Assembly: GCA_030950975.1 (NCBI GenBank)
Contig: JAUZQL010000092.1
Coordinates: forward strand, 1 to 21,112
Direction of reading: 5' to 3'
Length of the DNA: 21,112 bases
Origin: Mariprofundaceae bacterium
Lineage (GTDB): Bacteria; Pseudomonadota; Zetaproteobacteria; Mariprofundales; Mariprofundaceae
Position numbers and translations under genes: made by a program. Each line of letters opens with the position of its first letter. The first letter of the stretch is position 1. Of the stretch, positions 7,806 to 15,422 are shown piece by piece. Under the pieces are notes generated by a model. The model did not search any database, was not told where the DNA came from, and saw only the letters and a list, made by a program, of their open reading frames with translations.

Positions 7806-7970
7806 GCGAATAACCTTATGTTGCCTGAGCCGATGCGTGTTGAATGGGAGCTTGACTACATCAATGGTGTGAATCCTACTCGTTTAGAATACCTAAAGTT
7901 GATGTGCGGCACCCCCCTCGTTTTAGAGGGTTCGACAACTTACCGTGATTACGCCAGTGCGGGGGTGCTT
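7797..7970 (+). ncRNA. ssrS: 6S RNA
   Basis: 6S RNA binds sigma70 RNA polymerase in stationary phase. The segment CCTGAGCCGAT (7824-7834) matches E. coli 6S RNA, and the zapA-ssrS-5-FCL location is the conserved one. By hand it folds as a long interrupted rod. CTG-A-GCG-AAT (7802-7811) pairs with ATT-A-CGC-CAG (7948-7957), TTG (7821-7823) with CAA (7936-7938), and TGAGCC (7826-7831) with GGTTCG (7929-7934). A central bubble follows (about 7832-7856 and 7907-7928), then a terminal stem ACATCAA/TTGATGT (7858-7864 with 7899-7905). The 3' end is a T-run at 7969-7974. Exact ends are not known; the closing helix can extend to 7794 within zapA. TTGACA at 7753-7758 could be its -35 box, but no good -10 follows. 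Confidence 0.85.
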
Positions 7971-7974
7971 TTTT
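7909..7974 (+). terminator. Possible terminator stem at the 3' end of 6S RNA
   Basis: GCACCCCC (7909-7916) can pair perfectly with GGGGGTGC (7961-7968), followed by six T (7969-7974). The 44-base loop is long for an intrinsic terminator. The same G-run can instead close the 6S rod with CCCCTGCGCTG at 7794-7804, so the two structures exclude each other. Confidence 0.5.
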
Positions 7975-7994
7975 CTCTATAAAGGCTTTTGTTC

Positions 7995-8573
7995 ATGACC
8001 CTAAAAACACGCTTACGACAACATTGCATGGAACGTCGTCAAGCCTTAAGCCAACAACAAAAAGAAGCCTTTTCACAACGCATTCAACAGCATCTTACGC
8101 ATTTTCTTGATTCATTATTTAACCAACAAGCTTTGAATATTTTATGTTATCAATCCTTGCCTTCTGAAGTATCCACAAAAAATATTTTTCACCAAAATCC
8201 ACAGCATGTTTATTATGCTCCCATCACCCATCATACAGGTGATATGCATTGGCAGTCTGTAGAATCTGAAACCATATGGCGAACAGGTCATTTCCAAATA
8301 GATGAGCCAACAGGTGGTCAATTATGGCAAGCCAATGCTAGACCCAGCATACTTATTTGCCCTCTGGTTGGTTTTGATTTGCATGGCAACCGCATTGGTA
8401 TGGGCAAAGGTTGTTTTGATCGTTGGCTTGCCAATCACCAACAACACATTCAGCACATCGTAGGCTTAGCATTTTCTTGCCAAGAATGCAGCCATATTCC
8501 CATTGAAACGCACGATATACCACTGCATAACGTCATTACAGAAAAAGGATATATTTCATGTCAGAACACATAA
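7995..8573 (+). CDS. fau: 5-formyltetrahydrofolate cyclo-ligase
   Basis: Converts 5-formyl-THF to 5,10-methenyl-THF using ATP, recycling an inhibitory folate (also called ygfA or MTHFS). It has 192 residues from the ATG at 7995, which has AAAGG nine bases upstream; a TTG six bases earlier is less likely. The basic N-terminus KTRLRQHCMERRQALS is the usual ATP-phosphate region. The C-terminal signature is CPLVGFDLHGNRIGMGKGCFDRWL (about 122-145), followed by HDIPLHNVITEKG. The family consensus here is GxGxGYYDR; this copy reads GMGKGCFDR, so both tyrosines are replaced. It follows 6S RNA as in E. coli, and overlaps the next gene by 16 bases. Confidence 0.9.
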   Translation: MTLKTRLRQHCMERRQALSQQQKEAFSQRIQQHLTHFLDSLFNQQALNILCYQSLPSEVSTKNIFHQNPQHVYYAPITHHTGDMHWQSVESETIWRTGHFQIDEPTGGQLWQANARPSILICPLVGFDLHGNRIGMGKGCFDRWLANHQQHIQHIVGLAFSCQECSHIPIETHDIPLHNVITEKGYISCQNT

Positions 8574-9358
8574 AACTATTGGTGATTGGTGATATTTTAG
8601 GTAAAGCTGGACGCAAAGCATTGCGTGATCATTTACCCCACCTGATTGATCAGCATGCCATCGACTTTGTCGTTGCCAATGGTGAAAACCTTGCCGCAGG
8701 ATTTGGTACAACACGTAAAGTTGCGGATGAAGTCTTTGATGCAGGTGTTCATGTCTTAACCAATGGCAACCACTGTTGGGATCAGCGTGATTTCATGAAA
8801 ACCATTGAGGAAGACGATCGTTTTATTCGACCTGCCAATTTTTTCCCCGAAGCACCGGGGCAAGGTTGGACAATTCAAGAAACAGCCTTAGGGCATCCCG
8901 TCGCTGTGATTAACACCATTGGGCAAATTTTCATGAATGGTACTTGGAACTGCCCCTTTGAAGCAGCCGATCAAGCGCTATCAGAAATACCTTCCGATGT
9001 TAAAGTGATTCTGATGGATATGCATGCTGAAGCAAGCAGTGAAAAAATGGGCATGGGCTGGCATTTAGATGGGCGTGCTTCTTTTGTTTATGGCACACAT
9101 ACCCATATTCCCACATGCGATGAAATCATTCACACCAGTGGAACTGCCTACCAAACTGATATTGGCATGACAGGCTCTTATCAATCGATTATTGGCATGA
9201 AAAAAGAAGGTGCGTTACATCGCATGTTGACCCGCCTACCTCAACGTTTCGAAGCGGTGGATCGTGGGGCAACCATTTTTGCTACACTATTACAATGTGA
9301 TTTAAAAACAGGTAAAACCACTCATATTGAGCGCATTAAAGTCAATCCAAGCCATTAA
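8558..9358 (+). CDS. ymdB: YmdB-type metallophosphoesterase (TIGR00282 family)
   Basis: A 266-residue dinuclear-metal phosphoesterase. The Bacillus and Deinococcus relatives hydrolyse 2',3'-cyclic nucleotides, and in Bacillus YmdB affects the switch between biofilm and motility; the role here is unknown. Metal-binding motifs are complete: GDILGKAGR with Asp12, NGEN at 41-44, NGNHCWD with Asn71 and His72, MDMHAE with His156, and GTHTHIPT with His181 and His183. No signal peptide, so cytoplasmic. AAAAAGGA lies about nine bases before the ATG, which is inside the end of the 5-FCL gene. It is the last gene of this plus-strand cluster and faces mlaC. Confidence 0.93.
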   Translation: MSEHIKLLVIGDILGKAGRKALRDHLPHLIDQHAIDFVVANGENLAAGFGTTRKVADEVFDAGVHVLTNGNHCWDQRDFMKTIEEDDRFIRPANFFPEAPGQGWTIQETALGHPVAVINTIGQIFMNGTWNCPFEAADQALSEIPSDVKVILMDMHAEASSEKMGMGWHLDGRASFVYGTHTHIPTCDEIIHTSGTAYQTDIGMTGSYQSIIGMKKEGALHRMLTRLPQRFEAVDRGATIFATLLQCDLKTGKTTHIERIKVNPSH

Positions 9359-9386
9359 CTTCCGTAGTTTTTTACTCGGTTTTTAG

Positions 9387-9411
9387 ATCCCCGATAAAAG
9401 ATTTCGGGGAT
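9387..9411. repeat. Palindrome ATCCCCGA...TCGGGGAT
   Basis: An 8-bp perfect stem (9387-9394 with 9404-9411) around a 9-base loop, followed on the plus strand by GACA. The form resembles dispersed REP-like palindromes that end in GGGGATGACA, but copies elsewhere in the genome cannot be seen from this window. Confidence 0.6.
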
Positions 9412-9442
9412 GACATTGCTGTATGTTCATCACTCTGGAAGT

Positions 9443-9456
9443 GCGGCTTTAGCCGC
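9443..9456. repeat. Short hairpin GCGGC-TTTA-GCCGC
   Basis: A compact GC-rich 5-bp stem with a four-base loop, 32 bases from the previous palindrome. Together they could slow converging transcription or be remnants of a dispersed repeat. No U-tract follows. Confidence 0.5.
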
Positions 9457-9541
9457 GCCGAATTTAGATTTAAGCATAGAATGACGTTTCTTAGATTCCG
9501 TGGGTGGCGTTTCTTTTCAGCAAAGTGCGTAACATCCGTCA

Positions 9542-10165
9542 TTAGGCACCTGATTCTTTCGCTTTCATTTTAAGCACTTTCTTTCGAAGTGCCTCTAACA
9601 ACGCATCAAAACCATGACGCTTCAAGGATGATTTGAAATCTTTTCGGAACGTTCCAACCAAGCTAACGCCTTCAATTTTAATATCATACACCATCCAACC
9701 TTGTGGTGTTTGATGCAATCGATAGGCAACGGGTGTTGTTTTATGCGCATCGATGACCCGTGTTTTTACACGCGCTTTATTCTTTCTAAATTCAGCATCA
9801 TCATATTCAATCACTTGATCTTTATAGGCTGTTAAACGATTCCCATACGTATATTCCAGCAAATCACGAAAAACGGCTGTAAATGCAGCTTGCTGTTCGG
9901 CTGTATGTTTTTTCCAAGAACGCCCAACACTACGACGCGCCATTTCTCTATAATCAAAACGACCTGTTACTTGCTGGCGAATTGCTTGGCGATCTTCTTC
10001 TGTTAATGCTCCTTTACTGGTGCGCTCTTTTAAAACTTTCACAATACCACTGACTGCAGCTTCCACCACGGCTTTAGGTCCATCATGATTTTCAGATCCA
10101 ACTGATAATACTGGAACAGCCAGCATACATAAGCCTAACAGCATTATTTTCATCATAGTGTACAT
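9542..10165 (-). CDS. mlaC: Phospholipid shuttle protein MlaC
   Basis: The periplasmic carrier that ferries phospholipids between the MlaFED complex of the inner membrane and the outer membrane. It has 207 residues with an N-terminal signal peptide (MYTMMKIMLLGLCMLAVPVLSVGSE). The family core is clear: FDYREMARRSVGRSWKKHTAEQQAAFTAVFRDLLEYTYGNRL, then the beta-strand part ending GWMVYDIKIEGVSLVGTFRKDF. I take the ATG at 10165, not one 30 bases upstream, because AGGAGT (10171-10176) stands five bases before it and the upstream reading adds a charged stretch before the signal. It is the last gene of mlaFEDC; the STAS gene mlaB found after it in E. coli is absent. Confidence 0.92.
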   Translation of the reverse strand: MYTMMKIMLLGLCMLAVPVLSVGSENHDGPKAVVEAAVSGIVKVLKERTSKGALTEEDRQAIRQQVTGRFDYREMARRSVGRSWKKHTAEQQAAFTAVFRDLLEYTYGNRLTAYKDQVIEYDDAEFRKNKARVKTRVIDAHKTTPVAYRLHQTPQGWMVYDIKIEGVSLVGTFRKDFKSSLKRHGFDALLEALRKKVLKMKAKESGA

Positions 10166-10233
10166 ATGCAACTCCTTTTTCTTCGCAACACACATCGTTT
10201 AGTTCAACATCCTAAATAACCAAGGTAAAATAA

Positions 10234-10683
10234 TTATTCCTTACCTTGGAAAATATACTTACTGATTAAATCTTCGATATTGATAGCAGATTCTGTTTCT
10301 TCGAGTTCATCGCCATCAGTCAATACTTCATCATCCGCTCCTTGAGACATGCGAACATAACGCTCGCCAATAATCCCCTTAGTACGAACTGCGGCAATGG
10401 CATCAGTACTCAGATGAACACCTTTTTGAATTTCCAAGGTAACTACCGCCTCACTATCATCATTCAAAGCAATGGACGATAAACGTCCAATCGATACACC
10501 CGACATCATCACATCAGCACCAATGCGCAAACCACCTGCATCCGAAAATGTCGCTTTCAAGGTATAACCCGAAGAACCCATGCCCCCAATCTGCCCTAAT
10601 TTAATGGCCATCCATGACATCGAAAGCACGCCAATCAACACAAATATTCCAACAATAACTTCAACCTTGCGATAAGACTGCAT
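10234..10683 (-). CDS. mlaD: MCE-domain lipid transport protein MlaD
   Basis: MlaD forms a periplasmic hexameric ring anchored in the inner membrane, through which lipids pass to or from MlaC. It has 149 residues. A single N-terminal membrane helix (about 8-28, VEVIVGIFVLIGVLSMSWMAI) is followed by the MCE domain (YTLKATFSDAGGLRIGADVMMSGVSIGRLSSIALND) and a short helical tail (INIEDLISKYIFQG). AGGAG lies about eight bases before the ATG. It is 30 bases after mlaE and 68 bases before the mlaC start. The length is close to that of other single-MCE MlaD proteins. Confidence 0.94.
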   Translation of the reverse strand: MQSYRKVEVIVGIFVLIGVLSMSWMAIKLGQIGGMGSSGYTLKATFSDAGGLRIGADVMMSGVSIGRLSSIALNDDSEAVVTLEIQKGVHLSTDAIAAVRTKGIIGERYVRMSQGADDEVLTDGDELEETESAINIEDLISKYIFQGKE

Positions 10684-10713
10684 GATTTTATCTCCTCACT
10701 TTTTCATAATTTT

Positions 10714-11514
10714 TTATAGGAAAAACGATGTCAGCACATAATCCAAAATTAGAATACTCACAGAACTAATCACCACTGCTTGGGTGGTTGCATGAGCTAC
10801 ACCTTCTGTCGTAGGTTCAGCACGATAGCCCATATAAGTACATATCACGCCGACTAAAAAACCAAAACACAAAGCTTTCAACCAGCCTGCATATAAGTCC
10901 ATAGGCACGACTTTAGCTACCATTTCACCCAGAAATGCGCCTGAATTTACGCCCAACAACTCCACACCGACAACATAACTAGCAGCTAAACCAATCACAT
11001 CAAAAATAGAAACCAATAATGGTAATGCCAATGTTGTGGCTATAATACGCGGTAAAATCACCCTTGCATGCGGGTTGATCGCCATCATTTGCAAAGCATC
11101 CAATTGCTCTGTCACCCGCATAATGCCAATTTCAGCGGTGATACTTGAACCTGCTCGTCCAATCAACATCAAAGCACCTAAAACAGGGCCAAGTTCTCGC
11201 AGAATAGACAATGCCACACCTGAACCCAATAACGATTCAGAACCAAACTTGGCAAGCGTATAATAACCTTGCAACGCCAATACCATGCCCGTAAACGCAC
11301 CCGTAATCGCCATAATAATTAACGAGCCCACACCCAAAGCATATATTTGAAGCACAAAATGCTTACCTTGCCAAGGTCGTTTGAATAAATGCGCCAAAGA
11401 AACCGCACTTAATACCGAAGCATCACCCACTTTTTCAATCGATTGCAAACACCAGCGACCAAGTCCGCCCAACCATTGAACCATCATCGATTGTTTTTCT
11501 ACCATATTCATCAT
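10714..11514 (-). CDS. mlaE: ABC transporter permease MlaE
   Basis: Inner-membrane permease of the MlaFED phospholipid transporter. It has 266 residues with an amphipathic N-terminus and about five membrane helices. The family-typical segments are GSESLLGSGVALSILRELGPVLGALMLIGRAGSSITAEIGIMRVTEQLDAL and the cytoplasmic coupling helix it contains, then PRIIATTLALPLLVSIFD and a C-terminal GYRAEPTTEGVAHATTQAVVISS. Its ATG overlaps the mlaF stop by four bases (ATGA), with GAGG just before, showing translational coupling. Two adjacent ATG-type codons leave the exact start open by one or two residues. Confidence 0.95.
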   Translation of the reverse strand: MMNMVEKQSMMVQWLGGLGRWCLQSIEKVGDASVLSAVSLAHLFKRPWQGKHFVLQIYALGVGSLIIMAITGAFTGMVLALQGYYTLAKFGSESLLGSGVALSILRELGPVLGALMLIGRAGSSITAEIGIMRVTEQLDALQMMAINPHARVILPRIIATTLALPLLVSIFDVIGLAASYVVGVELLGVNSGAFLGEMVAKVVPMDLYAGWLKALCFGFLVGVICTYMGYRAEPTTEGVAHATTQAVVISSVSILILDYVLTSFFL

Positions 11515-12317
11515 CCCATCCTCACAGTGCCGGGCTTATGCATCAAATCATCAACAAAAGCAGTTTCACTGCGTGAAAATGGAATCGGACCATCAGGACG
11601 ACCTTCAATAAACTGCAACACACGCGCATCATCACTGTTGCGAATCATGTCCGATGTCCCTTCCATAATCACTTTGCCTTGCCACAACAAAATAACATGA
11701 TCAGCAATGTCTAAACCTGCATGAACATCATGGGTCACGACAATGGATGTCATCTTCGCTTTTTTGGTTAAATCCAAAATCATATTGGAAATCACGCCCG
11801 CAGAAATAGGATCTAATCCTGATGTTGGTTCATCAAAAAACACCACTTCGGGATCCATCGCAATGGCACGTGCAAAAGCCACACGTTTCGCCATACCACC
11901 TGATAATTGAGAGGGCATCATATGTTCAAAGCCACGCAAACCGACTTGTTCCAATTTCATTGTTACGATGGTCTGAATAATAAAATCATCCAAATCAGTG
12001 TGTTCTCGCAATGGAAAGGCAACGTTTTCAAAGACGCTCAATGAGTTTAGCAGTGCTGAATATTGAAAAACCATGCCCATTTTAGCACGCAGTTCATACA
12101 ACCTTTTTTGTCTGATACCCACAAGACTCTCATCAGAAAAATAAATGTTTCCCGATGTTGGACACTCTAAACTGGCCAATAAACGCAATAATGTTGTTTT
12201 ACCTGAACCTGAACCACCCATAATCACTGTCGCTTCATGCGGTTTAACATGAATATTAACATCATCCAAGGCAGTCATGGTTCCAAATTTTCGAGATAAA
12301 TGCTGAGTACGAATCAT
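11511..12317 (-). CDS. mlaF: ABC transporter ATPase MlaF
   Basis: ATP-binding subunit that powers MlaFED. It has 268 residues. Walker A is GGSGSGKTT (about 34-42), the Q-loop lies in MVFQYSALLNSLSVFEN, the signature motif is LSGGMAKRVAFARAIA, Walker B is EVVFFDEPTSGLDP and the switch histidine is in VVTHD. The ABC fold begins at once, so the start at 12317 is sound, although I see no Shine-Dalgarno before it. The last 30 residues extend past the usual ABC core, as in other MlaF proteins. It starts 36 bases after thiD on the same strand, so readthrough from the thiamine genes is possible. Confidence 0.95.
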   Translation of the reverse strand: MIRTQHLSRKFGTMTALDDVNIHVKPHEATVIMGGSGSGKTTLLRLLASLECPTSGNIYFSDESLVGIRQKRLYELRAKMGMVFQYSALLNSLSVFENVAFPLREHTDLDDFIIQTIVTMKLEQVGLRGFEHMMPSQLSGGMAKRVAFARAIAMDPEVVFFDEPTSGLDPISAGVISNMILDLTKKAKMTSIVVTHDVHAGLDIADHVILLWQGKVIMEGTSDMIRNSDDARVLQFIEGRPDGPIPFSRSETAFVDDLMHKPGTVRMG

Positions 12318-12353
12318 GGCTTGAATATAGTCAATACGATGACAAACAAAAGC

Positions 12354-13109
12354 TCAAATATTATATCTAACATTGGCAGCCTTCTCCACATAGCTAATCG
12401 CTTGCTCACAACTATCCTTCAAGCTACTACCTTTCGCTAAATATGCCGCAATCGCAGATGCCAAACGGCAACCCGTGCCGTGCAATTGAACATCACTCCA
12501 TACCTGTTTGGGGTGTGAAAAAACATGACATTCACCTTGCATATTCACCAAGACATCATGCAACTCATCACCTTGACCATGCCCACCTTTTAATAACACA
12601 GCACATCCCAAATCATGCATCAATTGATGTGCGGTCGCTGTAACATCCACCACATCCGTCTGTAAAAAAACTGCTGCTTCATCCAAATTCGGCGTAAGCA
12701 ATGTGGCTTGTTGAATCAAGGTGTGTTTTAAGCTATCAAGCGCCCCAGAATCCAATAAGGTTCGCCCACTGCTCGACACCAATACAGGGTCAACCACCAA
12801 TGGTTTATCCTTATGATATAAATCCAAACAGGCTGCAACAGTTGCAATATGATCCGCGTCCAAAAGCATGCCTGTTTTTACCGCTCGCACATCATACATA
12901 TCAAAAACAGCATGCAATTCGGCATCCAATTGCACCAAAGAAACAGGTTCAATACGTGTAATGACGTGATGATTTTGCGCTGTTAATGCCGTGACAGCAC
13001 TACAAGCTCGCACCGATAAATCATGAAAGACGCGCAAATCAGCTTGAATCCCTGCCCCACCACACGAATCGGAACCACCAATGCTTAAACAAACAGGCAG
13101 ACGGCTCAT
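12354..13109 (-). CDS. thiD: Hydroxymethylpyrimidine/phosphomethylpyrimidine kinase
   Basis: Phosphorylates HMP and HMP-P to HMP-PP for thiamine synthesis; a cytoplasmic ribokinase-like enzyme. It has 251 residues from the ATG at 13109, which overlaps the thiE stop as ATGA. Motifs in order are SIGGSDSCGGAGIQADLR at the N-terminus, VVDPVLVSSSG in the centre, AVLLKGGHG, and the anion-hole GTGCRLASAIAAYLAKG near the end. A TTG twelve bases upstream is open but lacks support. It is placed right after thiE, whose reaction uses its product. No TPP riboswitch was recognised upstream of this cluster. Confidence 0.94.
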   Translation of the reverse strand: MSRLPVCLSIGGSDSCGGAGIQADLRVFHDLSVRACSAVTALTAQNHHVITRIEPVSLVQLDAELHAVFDMYDVRAVKTGMLLDADHIATVAACLDLYHKDKPLVVDPVLVSSSGRTLLDSGALDSLKHTLIQQATLLTPNLDEAAVFLQTDVVDVTATAHQLMHDLGCAVLLKGGHGQGDELHDVLVNMQGECHVFSHPKQVWSDVQLHGTGCRLASAIAAYLAKGSSLKDSCEQAISYVEKAANVRYNI

Positions 13110-13738
13110 GCTGTTTGCCAAGCTTTCATGAGCTCAATCGTTGTTTCTTGAACATGCTCACCATCAAATATGCCTGAAATAATAGCCGCAGATGTAGCGC
13201 CCGCTTGTTTCACCTGTGCTATATTGTCCAAGGTAATGCCACCAATAGCGCAAATATTGATATCAGGAAACATTTGCCTTGCCTTTTGCAAACGAGGCAA
13301 TCCCAAAACTGGCACATCAGGCTTGCTTTGGCTGGCAAATACTGCACCAAAAGAGACATAGTCTGCACCTTGCTGCAACGCCAATGTTGCAAATACGGCA
13401 TCGGCACGACAGGTCATCCCAATCAACATCGTATCACCCAAATCATCACGAACTGCTGCAAGATTGACCACATCATCTCGCCCCAAATGCACACCATCCG
13501 CTCGCACTTCTTTTGCCATTTGCACGGAATCATTGACAATCAAACAAGCATCATACGATGATGTTAGTTCACGCAATGCCAAGGCACGTTTTAAGGCACG
13601 TTTATAGCCTGATTTTTTATCCCGAAATTGAAGTGTTTGAAGCCCACCTTGCAGCGATTGTTCAGCTTTTAAAAGCAAATCGTTCGTAGGCAAGTCCGCA
13701 GGTAAAATACCATAAAGACCCGTTATATTTGATGTCAT
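13106..13738 (-). CDS. thiE: Thiamine phosphate synthase
   Basis: Joins HMP-PP and the thiazole phosphate to make thiamine monophosphate. It has 210 residues with a TIM-barrel pattern. Visible motifs are LQFRDKKSG near residue 36 (substrate pyrophosphate site), CLIVNDSVQMAKEVRADGVHLGRDD (metal-binding aspartates), DYVSFGAVFASQSKPDVPVLGL, and the C-terminal ICAIGGITLDNIAQVKQAGATSAAIISGIF phosphate site. Its ATG overlaps the gph stop by four bases and it overlaps thiD in the same way, so the three are coupled. The rest of thiamine synthesis (thiC, thiG, thiS) is not in the window. Confidence 0.94.
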   Translation of the reverse strand: MTSNITGLYGILPADLPTNDLLLKAEQSLQGGLQTLQFRDKKSGYKRALKRALALRELTSSYDACLIVNDSVQMAKEVRADGVHLGRDDVVNLAAVRDDLGDTMLIGMTCRADAVFATLALQQGADYVSFGAVFASQSKPDVPVLGLPRLQKARQMFPDINICAIGGITLDNIAQVKQAGATSAAIISGIFDGEHVQETTIELMKAWQTA

Positions 13739-14391
13739 GCGTCCAAAAGTTGTAATAAATCAGTAAAACGAGGCAATGACATCACACGTTCCTTATATTC
13801 TTCGGGCACATCTTGATAACCATGTTCTGCAAAAGCGACTGTATGACAGTGTGCTGCAAAACCCGCTTCGACATCAAAGCGCGTATCGCCTGTCATCACC
13901 GCTTCGGAAGGATCAATCCCCATCGCACGGCAGCATTCAATCAACATATCTGGCGCAGGCTTTTTGGCGAAACCATCTTCAGGTGATAATGCCAAGGTCA
14001 TATAATCATCCAAACCCAATGCTTTGGTCACTTTCACCCTCGCTTTAGCGGGTTTCGCTGTGACAATACACATCGGCAAACCCTTCGCCTGAATCCCATC
14101 TAAGGTTTCTTTGACACCATCAAACATGCGAGCAAAATCGGCAGGGTGTTGTTCATAAAAATCTGCAAATGCATGATACATTGCCATCGTATCAGGATTA
14201 TCCATTGGCTTACCCAACACATTGGACGCCAACTTTTGCGCACCGCCACCCACATGAGGTTGCGTTTCTTTCAATGTCATTTGGAAATCATAGCCCAACT
14301 TTTGTAAGGCACGGTTGGCATTGGCTTGAATATCAGGGAGTGCATCTATCAATGTACCATCCAAATCAAAAATAAATCCTTTAATAGGCAT
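13735..14391 (-). CDS. gph: Phosphoglycolate phosphatase-like HAD hydrolase
   Basis: A 218-residue HAD phosphatase with the cap-domain arrangement of Gph. Motif I is FDLDGTLIDALPD with the nucleophile and acid Asp pair, motif II lies in CIVTAKP, the conserved Lys is in FAKKPAPDM and motif III is GDTRFDVEAG. Gph removes phosphoglycolate produced by oxygenation or DNA repair; substrate cannot be settled from sequence, and other small phosphates are possible. I take the ATG at 14391 over the GTG three bases earlier because GAGGGGGG sits at a better distance. It lies 24 bases after ilvE and overlaps thiE by four bases. Confidence 0.85.
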   Translation of the reverse strand: MPIKGFIFDLDGTLIDALPDIQANANRALQKLGYDFQMTLKETQPHVGGGAQKLASNVLGKPMDNPDTMAMYHAFADFYEQHPADFARMFDGVKETLDGIQAKGLPMCIVTAKPAKARVKVTKALGLDDYMTLALSPEDGFAKKPAPDMLIECCRAMGIDPSEAVMTGDTRFDVEAGFAAHCHTVAFAEHGYQDVPEEYKERVMSLPRFTDLLQLLDA

Positions 14392-14415
14392 CACGCCCCC
14401 CTCTTTTTTTCACCA

Positions 14416-15336
14416 TTAAATATACGTCAACCAAGATTCATGCTCAGGACTACGCCCATGTACCACATCAAAATAGTTACTTTGCAGTTCTTCAGTGATT
14501 TTACCGCGTGTGCCTGAACCAATCGTACGACCATCAAGCTCTCGAATCGGTGTTACTTCAGCGGCTGTACCTGTAAAAAAGGCTTCATCAGCCACATAGA
14601 CTTCATCACGCGTAATGCGTTTCTCACGCACTTCATAACCTGCTTCATTCGCCAACTGTATAATGGTTGCACGTGTGATACCATCCAAAGCACTGGTCAG
14701 TTCAGGTGTATAAATCACCCCATCACGCACCAAAAAGAAATTTTCACCCGATCCTTCTGCCACCATTCCATCCACATCGAGAAACAACGCTTCATCATAA
14801 CCATCACGTACCGCATCCGCTAAACCCAACATGGAGCTAATATAATTACCATTGGCTTTGGCTTTGCACATGGCAATATTCACATGATGACGGGTGAATG
14901 AGCTGGTACGAATCCGAATACCTTTGGTGATACCCTCATCACCCATATAAGCACCCCATGTCCATGCAGCAACCATCGCATGTGTCTTCAAATTATCCGC
15001 ACGCAATCCCATACCTTCCGAACCATAAAACACCATCGGGCGCAAATAGGCAGAATCCAACTTATTATCCCTTACGGATGCTAATTGTGCTGCATTGAGC
15101 TCATCTTTTGTAAACGGCATGGGCATATTCATAATCTTAGCTGAACGAAACAAACGATTCGTATGGTCTTCCAAACGAAAAATAGCCGTGCCTTTTTCAG
15201 TGAGGTAAGCACGAACGCCTTCAAACACACCCATGCCATAATGCAAGGTATGAGTGAGGACATGCACTTTGGCATCACGCCAAGGCACCATCTCACCATC
15301 CATCCAAATCACACCATCCATATCTGCAAAATTCAT
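14416..15336 (-). CDS. ilvE: Branched-chain amino acid aminotransferase
   Basis: PLP-dependent class IV aminotransferase for the last step of valine, leucine and isoleucine synthesis. It has 306 residues from the ATG at 15336, which has AAAGGG about nine bases before it; a GTG three codons upstream overlaps that site. Key parts are VLTHTLHYGMGVFEGVRAY near the N-terminus, the PLP lysine in CKAKANGNYISS, EALFLDVDGMVAEGSGENFFLV, and FFTGTAAEVTPI near the C-terminus. Length and motifs fit IlvE rather than D-amino acid transaminase or 4-amino-4-deoxychorismate lyase, which are shorter. It leads the ilvE-gph-thiE-thiD run. Confidence 0.95.
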   Translation of the reverse strand: MNFADMDGVIWMDGEMVPWRDAKVHVLTHTLHYGMGVFEGVRAYLTEKGTAIFRLEDHTNRLFRSAKIMNMPMPFTKDELNAAQLASVRDNKLDSAYLRPMVFYGSEGMGLRADNLKTHAMVAAWTWGAYMGDEGITKGIRIRTSSFTRHHVNIAMCKAKANGNYISSMLGLADAVRDGYDEALFLDVDGMVAEGSGENFFLVRDGVIYTPELTSALDGITRATIIQLANEAGYEVREKRITRDEVYVADEAFFTGTAAEVTPIRELDGRTIGSGTRGKITEELQSNYFDVVHGRSPEHESWLTYI

Positions 15337-15422
15337 ACAAACCACCCTTTACATATTAAATTACCACGCTGTGGCATGATTGATTGATATGTCTCACAGC
15401 CAATACTTCGCACACCAACAGC

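Larger units (their letters stand above)
9359..9541. other. Convergent gap with palindromes
   Basis: 183 bases between ymdB and mlaC, which converge. No open frame of note. It holds two inverted repeats (9387-9411 and 9443-9456) and three copies of a short TTAGAT motif (near 9384, 9464 and 9490). Neither hairpin has a T-run on either strand, so neither is a textbook intrinsic terminator. Confidence 0.6.

Noticed and set aside
9387..9411. Hairpin after ymdB as an intrinsic terminator
   Set aside because: The stem is good but no U-tract follows on either strand, so I list it as a repeat.
13739..15422. TPP riboswitch for thiE/thiD
   Set aside because: I looked for the conserved CUGAGA and related THI-box motifs upstream of ilvE-gph-thiE and found none; thiE and thiD start inside preceding genes.
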